From assembly GCA_964416905.1 (NCBI GenBank), contig CAYQFL010000002.1, positions 1 through 64,000 of the forward strand: a stretch of DNA of 64,000 nt. The letters are read 5' to 3'. The translations under genes were made by a program, and so were the position numbers. Positions within the stretch are counted from its first letter, which is position 1, and every line of letters begins with the position of its first letter. Shown here piece after piece: positions 15,567 through 24,269 of the stretch. The notes beneath the pieces were generated by a model. It was not told the DNA's origin and made no database searches. It worked only from the letters and a program-made list of their open reading frames with translations. The stretch comes from JASKKU01 sp964416905. GTDB lineage: Archaea > Nanobdellota > Nanobdellia > Woesearchaeales > JASKKU01.

Positions 15567-18500
15567 ATGGCTTTTGCATCAGAACGAGTAAAAAAGTATT
15601 TTGATAGTCTTGTTTCACAAACTAATTTTGCGTATGAGTTAGCTAATAAAGCCCGTAAGAAGGGTTTGGACCCTGTCAGAGAAGTTGAGATCAAGTTAGC
15701 TAAAAATATGGCTGAAAGAGTTTTTGGTTTGATTTCTGTGGTTGCACCACATTTAGACGAAGAGAAGATTATCAAAAGAATACAAGAACTTGAGAAAAAA
15801 TATGAACCTCTTGATTGGAGAGTGGCTTTAACAATTGGTTTAGAGGTTGCTCAACAGAAGTTTGGCAAGTTTGAAACAGAACGAGAAGCAATCGAAGTTG
15901 GTATCAGAACAGGATTCACTTATCAAACCGTTGGTATAGTTGCAGCTCCTTTAGAAGGTTTTACAGAACTAGAGTTTAAGAAGAGACGAGATGGTAAAGA
16001 ATATTTTTCAGTTAAATTCTCTGGACCTATTAGAGGCGCAGGCGGTACTGGTGCCGCATTCTGTGTTTTGTTAAGTGATTATATTAGAAAACAGATGGGT
16101 TTTGCACCTTACGACCCTTCAGACACAGAAGTTAAAAGATATATCCAAGAAATTTATGATTATGCAGAGAGGGTCACTGTACCTCAATACCTGCCTGCTA
16201 GAGAAGAAATAGATTTTTTAGTAAGACACATCCCTGTAGAGGTCTCAGGAGATCCTACCGAGAATCTTGAAGTCAGTAACTACAAAGATTTAGACAGGAT
16301 TGAAACTAATAGAATTAGAGGTGGCATGGTTTTGGTTATGGCCATGATTGCATTGAAAGCGCCAAAGTTGTGGAAAAGAGTTGCGAAATGGGGTAAGGAT
16401 TTTGATTTGGATTGGTTCTGGCTTAAAGATTTTTTAGATTTGCATGACGAGATTAAATCTAAAGCACAGAAAAAAACAAGCGGTGATAAAGACAAAGATT
16501 CTAATGAGAAGCTTAAACCAAATTACATATTCATTTCTGAATTAGTTGCAGGCAGGCCAGTCTTTTCTTATCCCTTGAGAGACGGAGGTTTTAGAGTAAG
16601 ATATGGGCGAGCTCGTAACACTGGTTTTTCATCTGCTGGCTTGCATCCAGCTACAATGGCTGTAGTTTCAGATTTTATCGCTACAGGAACTCAGTTAAAG
16701 CCAGAGCTTCCAGGTAAAGGTGCAGGAGTCAACGCTTGTGATTCCATAGAACCGCCAATTGTTTTGTTGGAAAATGGTTCTGTTAAGAAACTTAAAACAC
16801 GAGAAGAAGCTAAAAAACTTTATCCTCAAGTTAAAGAAATTTTATTCTTAGGAGATATTTTGTATAATTATGGAGATTTTAGTGAGAACAACTATCATCT
16901 TGTACCTGCAGGTTATTGTCCTGAATGGTGGTTTGCAGAGTTAGAAAAAGCGATAAATGATTTGGGTAAAGATTTAAAAGAAACTTTGAACGGATTTTTT
17001 TCTCAAGAAACGCTGAAAAATATGGATTTTCCTCCATTATTTGTACCAAGTTTTGAAGAAAGTATTAAAGCATCTAAAGAGTTTGACATACCTTTACACC
17101 CAGAATACATCTTTTATTGGAATCAAATAAAACCTTCCGATATTATACTGATACTTAACGCATTGCTTGAAAGAAGTAAATTAACTAAAGAACCTAGTTT
17201 TAAAATCGTGATTAAGGCAGATAAAAAAAATACTCGAGTTAAGAGATGCCTTGAGCTTATCGGGTTAGAGCACGATTTTGTAAATCAAGAACACATTGTT
17301 ATTAAAGGTAACATTGCTAAATCATTGTTGATTAATTTAGGCATAGATTCTGAAGACTATTTTGGTTCAATACAAAATCAAATTGAGAAGATATCATCTC
17401 TATCTTTGTCAGAGTTTAAAACCACTGTTGATTTGTTGAATAAGCTTTCCAACTATGTCATTAGAGACAAGTGCGGTGTGTTTATTGGCGCAAGAATGGG
17501 TAGGCCTGAGAAAGCAAAAATGAGAGTTATGACAGGAAGCCCACAGATGCTATTTCCTGTTAGTGATCAGGGTGACAGGTTAAGATCCTTTAATGCGGCT
17601 ATTGAGAAGGGTTATGTGCAAGCAGATTTTGCTTATTTTAAATGTCCTTCTTGCGGAAACGAAACAGTGTTACCTTTATGCGAGAAATGCGGAACGCCTT
17701 GCGAACAGATGTATTATTGTCCTTCTTGTAAAACCTGGATGAAAGATAAAGTATGCAAGGTTCATGGTACACCAAACAAAGAATATATCAATAAGAAGGT
17801 TGAACTTCGCGAGTTAGTTGCAAATGTTAGGAAACAGTTTAGTATTAGACATATGCCTCCGTTGATTAAAGGGGTGAGAGGTACTGTTAATAGAGACCAT
17901 GTCCCAGAACACTTTGTAAAGGGTATTCTTAGAGCAAAACACAATATCTATGTTAACAAAGACGGAACTATTAGATTTGATATGACTGAATTACCTATAA
18001 CTCACTTTAAGCCAAAAGAGATTCATACTAGTGTTGAGAAACTTAAAGAACTTGGTTACGAAAAGGACATTTATGATAAACCTCTAGAGAATGAAGATCA
18101 GGTTTTGGAGATTTTCCCTCAAGACATCATCTTACCTTTGAGCTCAGGATTTACTGAAGGGGCTGATGAAGTTTTCATAAGAGTTGCTAATTTTATAGAT
18201 GATTTGCTTGAAGAAGTTTATGGACTACCAAGGTATTATAACGTGAAAAAGAGAGATGACCTTATAGGTAAACTTGTCATAGGTTTAGCACCTCACATCT
18301 CGGCAGGTATGGTCGGCAGGATTATAGGTTTCTCGGACATCCAAGCCTTGATTGCTTCTCCATTGTTCCATGCAGCTTTGAGGAGAGATTGTGATGGCGA
18401 TGAGGGTTGTATTTTATTGCAGATGGACGCTTTCTTAAATTTCTCTAAAAGATTTTTGCCTGATAGGCGAGGTTCCAGGACCATGGATGCACCTCTTGTA

Positions 18501-19148
18501 TTGACTACTATTCTAAATCCATCTGAAGTGGATGACATGGTGTTAGGCTTAGATGTTGCCAGGAGGTATCCTTTAGAATTCTATGAAGCAACTTTACAGT
18601 ACAAGATGCCTTACGAAGTTAAAGTAGAACAAGTTAAAGACCGTATTGGCACAGAAAATCAATACGAGAACTTTTGGTTTACTCACCCGGTTTCAAATAT
18701 AAATTATACAAACATAGCTTCTGCATACAAAACTCTTGAGACCATGATGGATAAGTTGGATAAGGAAATGGAAATCGCTGATAAAATAAGGGCTGTGAAC
18801 GCTTCAGATGTAGCGAGCCTTATTATCGAGAAACATTTCATGAAAGATCTGAAAGGTAACTTGAGAAAATTCTCTATGCAGGTCTTCAGATGCGTTAATT
18901 GTAACGAGAAATTCAGAAGAGTTCCGTTGTCAGGAAAATGTCCAAAATGTGGAGGCAAGGTTATTTTCACCATATCCGAAGGTTCTGTTATAAAATACCT
19001 TGAGCCGTCTTTAAAACTTGCGGAGAAGCACGGCGTTGATCCTTATATTAAAGATTCTTTAGATATCGTCAAAACAAGAATATACTCTTTATTCGGAAAG
19101 GAGAAAGATAAACAGCAAGGGCTTTCAACTTTTTTCAAGCAGAATTAA
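15567..19148 (+). CDS. polC: DNA polymerase D large subunit (DP2)
   Basis: This 1193-residue catalytic subunit of PolD has no intein. Zinc-binding Cys clusters appear at about 692-722 (CPSCGNE, CEKCGTPC, CPSC). The two-barrel catalytic Asp motif is RRDCDGDEG at about 939-947. A second Cys cluster lies near 1110 (CVNCNEKF, CPKCGGK). The extreme C-terminus carries a PCNA-binding box, QQGLSTFF (1183-1190), directly before KQN. It is translated just after polB. The stop overlaps the convergent DUF424 gene by four bases. Confidence 0.98.
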   Translation: MAFASERVKKYFDSLVSQTNFAYELANKARKKGLDPVREVEIKLAKNMAERVFGLISVVAPHLDEEKIIKRIQELEKKYEPLDWRVALTIGLEVAQQKFGKFETEREAIEVGIRTGFTYQTVGIVAAPLEGFTELEFKKRRDGKEYFSVKFSGPIRGAGGTGAAFCVLLSDYIRKQMGFAPYDPSDTEVKRYIQEIYDYAERVTVPQYLPAREEIDFLVRHIPVEVSGDPTENLEVSNYKDLDRIETNRIRGGMVLVMAMIALKAPKLWKRVAKWGKDFDLDWFWLKDFLDLHDEIKSKAQKKTSGDKDKDSNEKLKPNYIFISELVAGRPVFSYPLRDGGFRVRYGRARNTGFSSAGLHPATMAVVSDFIATGTQLKPELPGKGAGVNACDSIEPPIVLLENGSVKKLKTREEAKKLYPQVKEILFLGDILYNYGDFSENNYHLVPAGYCPEWWFAELEKAINDLGKDLKETLNGFFSQETLKNMDFPPLFVPSFEESIKASKEFDIPLHPEYIFYWNQIKPSDIILILNALLERSKLTKEPSFKIVIKADKKNTRVKRCLELIGLEHDFVNQEHIVIKGNIAKSLLINLGIDSEDYFGSIQNQIEKISSLSLSEFKTTVDLLNKLSNYVIRDKCGVFIGARMGRPEKAKMRVMTGSPQMLFPVSDQGDRLRSFNAAIEKGYVQADFAYFKCPSCGNETVLPLCEKCGTPCEQMYYCPSCKTWMKDKVCKVHGTPNKEYINKKVELRELVANVRKQFSIRHMPPLIKGVRGTVNRDHVPEHFVKGILRAKHNIYVNKDGTIRFDMTELPITHFKPKEIHTSVEKLKELGYEKDIYDKPLENEDQVLEIFPQDIILPLSSGFTEGADEVFIRVANFIDDLLEEVYGLPRYYNVKKRDDLIGKLVIGLAPHISAGMVGRIIGFSDIQALIASPLFHAALRRDCDGDEGCILLQMDAFLNFSKRFLPDRRGSRTMDAPLVLTTILNPSEVDDMVLGLDVARRYPLEFYEATLQYKMPYEVKVEQVKDRIGTENQYENFWFTHPVSNINYTNIASAYKTLETMMDKLDKEMEIADKIRAVNASDVASLIIEKHFMKDLKGNLRKFSMQVFRCVNCNEKFRRVPLSGKCPKCGGKVIFTISEGSVIKYLEPSLKLAEKHGVDPYIKDSLDIVKTRIYSLFGKEKDKQQGLSTFFKQN

Positions 19149-19438
19149 CGCATTTTCAGGAAAAAACCATATTCTATACCAGCGATGGTATTAGTATCTT
19201 CCAAGAGCCCTAAAGTTCTACCAAGAACAACACTGCGTTTACCTATAAAATTAACCAAATAAACCTCTTTTTCTTCTAATATTTTCTTAATCTCTGCTTC
19301 GCTCTTTTTTTCTCCATCGAAATATTTTGAGCTTAGATCTATGACTAACTCGCCTTCATTGAATATATTGCCTATGAGCTCATCGTCAACAATTGTTATA
19401 ATCTTTCTATCTTTGTCCTCTTTAATCTCCACTATCAT
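19145..19438 (-). CDS. DUF424 family protein
   Basis: This 97-residue archaeal protein of unknown function matches the DUF424 pattern: an N-terminal MIVEIKEDKDRKIITIVDDE strand pair, GELVIDLSSKYFDG, a helix EAEIKKILEE, and a C-terminal strand set (VYLVNFIGKRSVVLG, then GIEYGFF). It heads away from polC and lies 8 bp after aIF2-beta in the same operon, with a histone-fold gene upstream. The association with aIF2-beta hints at a translation role. That is inference. Confidence 0.85.
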   Translation of the reverse strand: MIVEIKEDKDRKIITIVDDELIGNIFNEGELVIDLSSKYFDGEKKSEAEIKKILEEKEVYLVNFIGKRSVVLGRTLGLLEDTNTIAGIEYGFFLKMR

Positions 19439-19446
19439 TTTTAAAC

Positions 19447-19851
19447 TTAAATGCCTTTTACAGGCCTTTTAGCACCACAAGCCTGGCACACCATAAACCA
19501 GAAACCTTTTTCTTTAACCAACTCAGTGTCAGGCCTTTTACAATCAGGGCATATGACATAAGAATTGATGTATTGCTCAATTTTTTGGTTAATTCTACCC
19601 GGAGCAATCCTGGTGCCTAAAACTAAAGCTTTTCCTTTAATTTCTCCTGGAGTGGCTAACTCTTTCTGTAAGAACTTAAGAAGATGTTGAGGATCCCTCC
19701 TCAAATCAGCACATATTTGATTAAAGTTATTGACATAAGTTCTATTTCCTTGAATTCTTATTTGAGCTTCATGTATTGTAAACCTGGCCTGCTCCTTCAG
19801 TTTTTTAGGTATTTTATCGTAAGCTCTTTTTAAAGCATCCTCATAATTCAT
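19447..19851 (-). CDS. aif2b: Translation initiation factor aIF2 subunit beta
   Basis: This is part of the aIF2 heterotrimer that brings initiator Met-tRNA to the ribosome. The 134 residues comprise an N-terminal helix (MNYEDALKRAYDKIPKKLKE), the alpha/beta core with ATPGEIKGKALVLGTRIAPG, and the C-terminal zinc ribbon CPDCKRPDTELVKEKG then MVCQACGAKRPVK. The length is normal. It sits between a histone-fold gene (4 bp upstream) and DUF424. Confidence 0.97.
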   Translation of the reverse strand: MNYEDALKRAYDKIPKKLKEQARFTIHEAQIRIQGNRTYVNNFNQICADLRRDPQHLLKFLQKELATPGEIKGKALVLGTRIAPGRINQKIEQYINSYVICPDCKRPDTELVKEKGFWFMVCQACGAKRPVKGI

Positions 19852-19855
19852 AATC

Positions 19856-20080
19856 TCACCTTTTTTTCTTAATTGTCTTTTTTATCGCAAATTCTACTTC
19901 TTTATTTGTAATGGTTTTTTTACCCGAATTCTTAGCAAGACTTATAGATAAATCCACGACTTGCTCGATTTTTTCTTCAAGATATCTCTTAAGCTCGACT
20001 AAAGCAAACTCGCTTATTCGCAAGTCGCTTTTTTCCTTGAATTCTTTTTTTAAACCAAACAAAGATACAAGTTTGCTCAT
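19856..20080 (-). CDS. Archaeal histone-fold protein A
   Basis: This 74-residue protein has a 20-residue N-terminal arm and a single histone fold. RISEFALVELKRYLEEKIEQ is helix 2 and SGKKTITNKEVEFAIKK is loop 2 plus helix 3. Compared with HMfB, the short first helix and its usual Ala-Gly start are replaced by SLFGLKKEFKEKSD. The position of HMfB His49, part of the dimer-dimer contact, is Asn. DNA-binding residues RIS and KKT are kept. It is the first gene of an operon with aIF2-beta and is divergent from hjc. It may be a chromatin protein or a specialised dimer-forming variant. Confidence 0.8.
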   Translation of the reverse strand: MSKLVSLFGLKKEFKEKSDLRISEFALVELKRYLEEKIEQVVDLSISLAKNSGKKTITNKEVEFAIKKTIKKKR

Positions 20081-20142
20081 ATATTTTCTAAGGTTATAAA
20101 TAAATTATATAAATATTTCCTGTTTTAAACTATTAAACAACA

Positions 20143-20544
20143 ATGAATCGTAAGAGAAAAGGTATAAACGCAGAAAGAGAATTATTGCATAAATTTTGGG
20201 ATGCTGGTTGGGCTTGTGTTAGGATTGCAGGTTCTGGTTCTATAAAATATCCTATGCCTGATGTTTTAGTAAGCAACGGCTTTAAAGTAATCGCTATAGA
20301 GATCAAGAACATAGACTCCGATTACAAATATTTTCCTAGAAGAGAGATAAATGAATTAGTAGAGTTTAGTAAGAAATTCGGTGCAATCCCTTTTGTTGCA
20401 GTGAAATTCTCAGGCAAGCCATGGCTTTTTTTATCAATCGAAGATTTAAAAGAAACTAACCATGGTTATGCTATACAGTTTGAGAACGATAAAGCTAAAG
20501 GTTTCTCATTTGATGAGTTAATAGAGTTGTTTGATAAGATTTGA
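20143..20544 (+). CDS. hjc: Holliday junction resolvase Hjc
   Basis: This structure-specific endonuclease of the archaeal Hjc family cuts four-way DNA junctions in recombination and fork repair. The 133 residues contain the catalytic set E11 (GINAERELL), D40 (MPDVLV), and E53/K55 (AIEIKN). Basic N-terminal residues (MNRKRKG) fit DNA binding. A TATA box lies at about 20104-20114, shared in an AT-rich gap with the divergent histone gene. It closes the replication/repair island. Confidence 0.95.
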   Translation: MNRKRKGINAERELLHKFWDAGWACVRIAGSGSIKYPMPDVLVSNGFKVIAIEIKNIDSDYKYFPRREINELVEFSKKFGAIPFVAVKFSGKPWLFLSIEDLKETNHGYAIQFENDKAKGFSFDELIELFDKI

Positions 20545-20549
20545 TTTGT

Positions 20550-21008
20550 TTATTTCTTAAAATCTACACTATACACTTTCGCATTAACAAAGTTGGTTTT
20601 GAAATCTTCTTGCAAACTATCTCGAATAGATTTTGGCCTTAAATCAAACTCTTTTATTTTGCTTAAATCAACCCAAAGTATCTCTTTTATTTTTCCATTA
20701 TCATTTATTGGTTTACACACCTGTTTAGTATCTTTAAGTTTTGCAAGGAAGAAAGGACTTATACTTCTATCATTACCATTTTCTGCATTAATATACTCAT
20801 TCACATAAACCAACTTTTTGACCTCGATTGAGTAACCAGTTTCTTCAAGAGTTTCTCTTACAGCGCACTCAGACATTGTTTCAAAACTTTCTAAACCCCC
20901 TCCTGGAAACAAATAGAATTCTCCATTACCATAATCGACACGAATTATCAATACTTTATTCTCGTGAATCACAATTGCACAAGGCCTGACACCATATTTT
21001 GTTGACAT
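20550..21008 (-). CDS. Nudix hydrolase
   Basis: This 152-residue pyrophosphohydrolase has a complete Nudix box: GGLESFETMSECAV followed by RETLEETGY (about 36-58), which fits GX5EX7REUXEEXGU. The N-terminal strand AIVIHENKVLIIRVD and the ending WVDLSKIKEF are typical. The substrate cannot be predicted. Its start overlaps the end of the upstream glycosyltransferase by 40 bp, so the two are coupled; a nucleotide-sugar related substrate is possible but is inference. Confidence 0.93.
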   Translation of the reverse strand: MSTKYGVRPCAIVIHENKVLIIRVDYGNGEFYLFPGGGLESFETMSECAVRETLEETGYSIEVKKLVYVNEYINAENGNDRSISPFFLAKLKDTKQVCKPINDNGKIKEILWVDLSKIKEFDLRPKSIRDSLQEDFKTNFVNAKVYSVDFKK

Positions 21009-21973
21009 TTTTCCGTTTCATTTATTTTGTTTTTTAATATTTTTTTATAAAATTCATAAATTTTTTTGCTTTGAGATTCCCAAGACATTTTTTTTAAGCT
21101 TAGAAAACCTTTTTCCGATAACTCTTCTCTCTTTTTTTTATCTAAAAGCAAATCCTTTATTTTGAGTGCTAGGTCTTCTTCATTTTGTGGTTTAAACAGA
21201 ATTCCATTTTCACCATCTTTTATGAACTCTCGAATACTACACGAATTTGCAACAACAACACAACTTTTTGATAAACACGCTTCAAGTACTGTACACATAA
21301 CACCTTCTTTTGCATATGATGGAAATACGCAAATCTTGGCTCGCGATAAATTGTCTTCTAAGATCATATCGCTCACAGAACCAAGAAAACTTATCTCATG
21401 TTCTAGCCCCAGCTGTTTCTTTAAATTTTCTAAATGCTTCTTTTCAGGCCCTGAACCAACTATTACGGTTTTTGTACTTATATTGTATTTTTCTTTTAGT
21501 GTATAAACTGCTTTTATAAGTGTATCAACTCCTTTGTTTTTTATGAGTCTTCCAAAGAACAGTAAATCTACATCCCTGTTTTGTGGAATTGTGCTTTTTG
21601 AGAGGTCTATTCCATTTAGAACAATGGCAATATCCTTCTTTAATTTTGAGACATTATATAATCTATCCCAACCATCTAAAACATATTTTGAAACAGCTAA
21701 AAATGCATCAGCATTGTTTAAAGAATTATAGTCTATAATTCTCCTTTTGGAGGGTACGCCGTGAAGATGTAATATCTTTAAGGAATTCACGTTCTTGAGA
21801 TTTAACAAATCTGTTGAGTAATGAAAACTTAAGAGGTCATAATCCTCTGATTTGTAAACTTTTTGAGCCAACGTAGAAAATATTATTGCTTCTTTATCCC
21901 ATACATCGGGTGTTGTTGCATTTTTGAATTCTAAAATACCTGCTTTAAACCAGAATAATTTATAAATAACCAT
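20969..21973 (-). CDS. Glycosyltransferase family 4 (GT-B)
   Basis: This 334-residue enzyme transfers a sugar from a nucleotide donor. The C-terminal Rossmann domain is clear: LLFFGRLIKNKGVDTLI (about 134-150), KTVIVGSGPEKKHL, SRAKICVFPSYAKEGVMCTV, and KDGENGILFKPQNEEDLA. The Glu in AKEGVMCTVLEA fits the E-X7-E donor site. The acceptor is unknown; surface glycolipid or S-layer glycosylation is plausible. It overlaps the Nudix gene at its 3' end. Confidence 0.92.
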   Translation of the reverse strand: MVIYKLFWFKAGILEFKNATTPDVWDKEAIIFSTLAQKVYKSEDYDLLSFHYSTDLLNLKNVNSLKILHLHGVPSKRRIIDYNSLNNADAFLAVSKYVLDGWDRLYNVSKLKKDIAIVLNGIDLSKSTIPQNRDVDLLFFGRLIKNKGVDTLIKAVYTLKEKYNISTKTVIVGSGPEKKHLENLKKQLGLEHEISFLGSVSDMILEDNLSRAKICVFPSYAKEGVMCTVLEACLSKSCVVVANSCSIREFIKDGENGILFKPQNEEDLALKIKDLLLDKKKREELSEKGFLSLKKMSWESQSKKIYEFYKKILKNKINETEKCQQNMVSGLVQL

Positions 21974-21988
21974 GTTCTAATTTACTCT

Positions 21989-22687
21989 ATGCCTCAAATA
22001 GATGAGTGGATTAAACAAAAATTGTCTGAAGGGTTTTCGAAAGAGCAAATAAAAAAAGCTTTGGTAGAAGAAGGGTTTGATCCAACTCTTGTTGATTTGG
22101 TTACCCAAGATAATAAAAAAAGCATTTCTCAATTAAAAAACAGGTTAATTTTTCTAATAGTGATTTTATCAATTCTTGTTGTTTCATTGATAATCTTGCT
22201 TTTTGTGTTTGAGAACAATCCACAAAATTCGGATTCTTTAGTTGACAAAAACTTTGAGAATATAGAAACTCCTAATGCATTTTTGGATAAAGGTTTTTTC
22301 GTAAGCACTGATAAGATAAATTTTAACTTGGTTGATAACGATTTGATTTATACTAATTTGAGTAACGAAACTTTAGATATCGTGGTCCTAAAAATATCAA
22401 AGTTTGAACAACCTTTAGATAAAACTGTTGAAAATATTGCTGAGAATATGAACTCAAGTTACAGTTCTATATTTTTAAGAAAGTCTGATGTAACAATGCA
22501 CAACAATCACAAAATGCTTTTACAAGAATATGTAATCATCGAACGCAATTATAGGAAGATTATAAAGAATGCTTTTATTGATTACAACAACAACACCTTA
22601 TACATAACCTATAAGTGTAATGAGAAGGATTTGCCAAGATGCGATGAATTGTTTTTAGAATCAGTAGAACATGTTTCTTTAATTTAA
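21989..22687 (+). CDS. Single-pass membrane protein with N-terminal helical module
   Basis: The 232 residues begin with a cytoplasmic three-helix motif (IDEWIKQKLSEGFSKEQIKK, then ALVEEGFDPTLV). A Lys-rich linker and a strong membrane segment at about 52-73 (LIFLIVILSILVVSLIILLF) follow. The outside domain of about 155 residues ends with a CX5C pair (CNEKDLPRC). The N-terminal module resembles the start of the coiled-coil protein at 48924-49703. The function is unknown. Confidence 0.75.
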   Translation: MPQIDEWIKQKLSEGFSKEQIKKALVEEGFDPTLVDLVTQDNKKSISQLKNRLIFLIVILSILVVSLIILLFVFENNPQNSDSLVDKNFENIETPNAFLDKGFFVSTDKINFNLVDNDLIYTNLSNETLDIVVLKISKFEQPLDKTVENIAENMNSSYSSIFLRKSDVTMHNNHKMLLQEYVIIERNYRKIIKNAFIDYNNNTLYITYKCNEKDLPRCDELFLESVEHVSLI

Positions 22688-22695
22688 GAACATAA

Positions 22696-23646
22696 TTAAT
22701 TAACAATATAAAAGTCTCCATCAAACTCTACAATTTTTACTTTTGAATTCAGTTTTATGTTCTTACTTAAAGGGTTTTTAACTCTAATTAATTCATAATT
22801 TTCATCTAGAACTTTTAACGGTCTCTTTGAAACAACCCTTGCTTTAAACTTTGGCAATTTGAAATACTTGTCATTTTTGATTCGTGTTTCTTTAGCATTA
22901 AGAATGTCTAAAACTTTGTTCGTTTTGCCAGCGTTCAACAATTGGTATATCCTGTCATTATAGAAAAACACATCACCTTTTTTCATCCTTAACGGCTTGT
23001 AAGCTATGTTTAACCTATAAACATCTTTGCTAGTCTGCCTATCTTTTGTGTGTATGCTCGCAGCTTCTTTTATGGAACCTCCAAATCTTTCAACAAGTTT
23101 TTCACCGATTCGTTTCATCTTTTTCTTGTCAATAACATAATAGTCAAAACCTCTCTTGGTTTTCTTTTTCTGGCTAATCGGAACATTATCTTTTTCAAAC
23201 AACTTTTCAGTAAATTCAACAATCTCTTCATCATCACTTAATAATTGGAATACGCCTTCAAAATAATTGCTCGCTTTTTTTGAACACAACGAGCAAACAA
23301 ATTTTTGGATAGGTATCTCAATTTCATAATTGTCTTCGAACTCTTTTGAGTCAACACTTGCTTTGAAAGTTATGTTTGCTAAAAAGTACTTTTCCAATTC
23401 TTCCAAGGAAACAGTTATATCTTTAATTGTATAGGAGTTATCTAAAGACAGATGTTTTAATATTAACTTGTTTAGTTGCTCAGAACTTTTAATAGCTTTA
23501 TTTCCATCAAAAAGCGAATTACATTTCACGCATTTGTTTATCGTGAAAGGTTTAACTTTCTTCAAGATAGGATGAATTTTTAAGAAACAATCTTCACAAA
23601 GGTTCTCAACCTTTGCTTCTTTCTTACCGCAATTAATACACTTCAT
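22696..23646 (-). CDS. nmd3: NMD3-like ribosome biogenesis protein
   Basis: This 316-residue archaeal relative of the eukaryotic 60S export adaptor NMD3 has the N-terminal zinc-binding pattern of four CXXC motifs: CINCGKK, CEDC, CVKC and CSLC. A beta-rich NMD3 core (GFDYYVIDKKKMKRIGEKL, GSIKEAASIHTKDRQTSKDV) follows. The last 80 residues look OB/SH3-like (KFKARVVSKRPLKVLDENYE). The archaeal role in large-subunit maturation is inferred from the family. It shares an operon direction with the downstream kinase-like and CCA genes. Confidence 0.9.
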   Translation of the reverse strand: MKCINCGKKEAKVENLCEDCFLKIHPILKKVKPFTINKCVKCNSLFDGNKAIKSSEQLNKLILKHLSLDNSYTIKDITVSLEELEKYFLANITFKASVDSKEFEDNYEIEIPIQKFVCSLCSKKASNYFEGVFQLLSDDEEIVEFTEKLFEKDNVPISQKKKTKRGFDYYVIDKKKMKRIGEKLVERFGGSIKEAASIHTKDRQTSKDVYRLNIAYKPLRMKKGDVFFYNDRIYQLLNAGKTNKVLDILNAKETRIKNDKYFKLPKFKARVVSKRPLKVLDENYELIRVKNPLSKNIKLNSKVKIVEFDGDFYIVN

Positions 23647-23663
23647 CAGAAAGAGTGTTAAGC

Positions 23664-24269
23664 TCAGATATTAAATATTTTTCTTACAATAATAACCGTT
23701 GTTGCTGCCGCAAGAGGAATTATGAAATTATCGTTTACACTGTTTTTATTAATCTCCCATTCCAGATATTCAGCAACGCTGCCGCCTATTGCAGCAAACA
23801 AACCATAAACAGGTCCAATGAATATTGACGCACCTAACCAAGATATTATTGCACCAATAACATTACCAAACAACCTTTTTTTGTACAAATCTTTTCTTTC
23901 GTTGTAGTATGTCCTCAAGATGCTTGCAATAGAATCACTAAATGTTAAAACCCAAATAGATGCGAGAGCTAAATCTTTATCAAATAACTTGTAAGTAAGC
24001 AATACTCCAAAAACAAAGAAAATAGCACCCTGACCTGGCAGTTTCTCTAAATCTTCTTTCCTGTCAAACATCAATAACATTTCTTTTATGAACGGAATAT
24101 CGTAGTGTCTTGACATCAAGGATAAAAAGACGCCGAAAACTAAGATTAAGAATATCTGCATAGCATTTATCAGATCTAAGCCAATAACAAAAATGAAAAA
24201 CAAACCTACTAAGATGTGCAATGTTTTCCTTCGGATTTCAAATTTTGTTTTTTTAAAATCCTTCTTCAT
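23664..24269 (-). CDS. Polyprenol kinase/CTP-dependent kinase family membrane protein
   Basis: The 201 residues have about six to seven membrane segments. Family motifs are RRKTLHILVGL at the start, LPGQGAIFFVFG in the middle, LTFSDSIASIL, and KKRLFGNVIGAIISWLGA. This is the dolichol kinase/phytol kinase/SEC59 group, which phosphorylates isoprenoid or lipid alcohols with CTP. In an archaeon it may serve dolichyl-phosphate sugar carriers, in keeping with the glycosyltransferases in this window, or archaeal lipid synthesis. It overlaps the CCA gene by 17 bp. Confidence 0.8.
   Translation of the reverse strand: MKKDFKKTKFEIRRKTLHILVGLFFIFVIGLDLINAMQIFLILVFGVFLSLMSRHYDIPFIKEMLLMFDRKEDLEKLPGQGAIFFVFGVLLTYKLFDKDLALASIWVLTFSDSIASILRTYYNERKDLYKKRLFGNVIGAIISWLGASIFIGPVYGLFAAIGGSVAEYLEWEINKNSVNDNFIIPLAAATTVIIVRKIFNI

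Noticed and set aside
16280..19100. Possible intein in PolC or MCM
   Set aside because: Both proteins have normal family length and uninterrupted catalytic motifs.
20969..21008. 40-bp overlap of the glycosyltransferase and Nudix genes as a possible frameshifted fusion
   Set aside because: Both proteins have complete domains and normal starts and stops; overlapping genes are common in this window.
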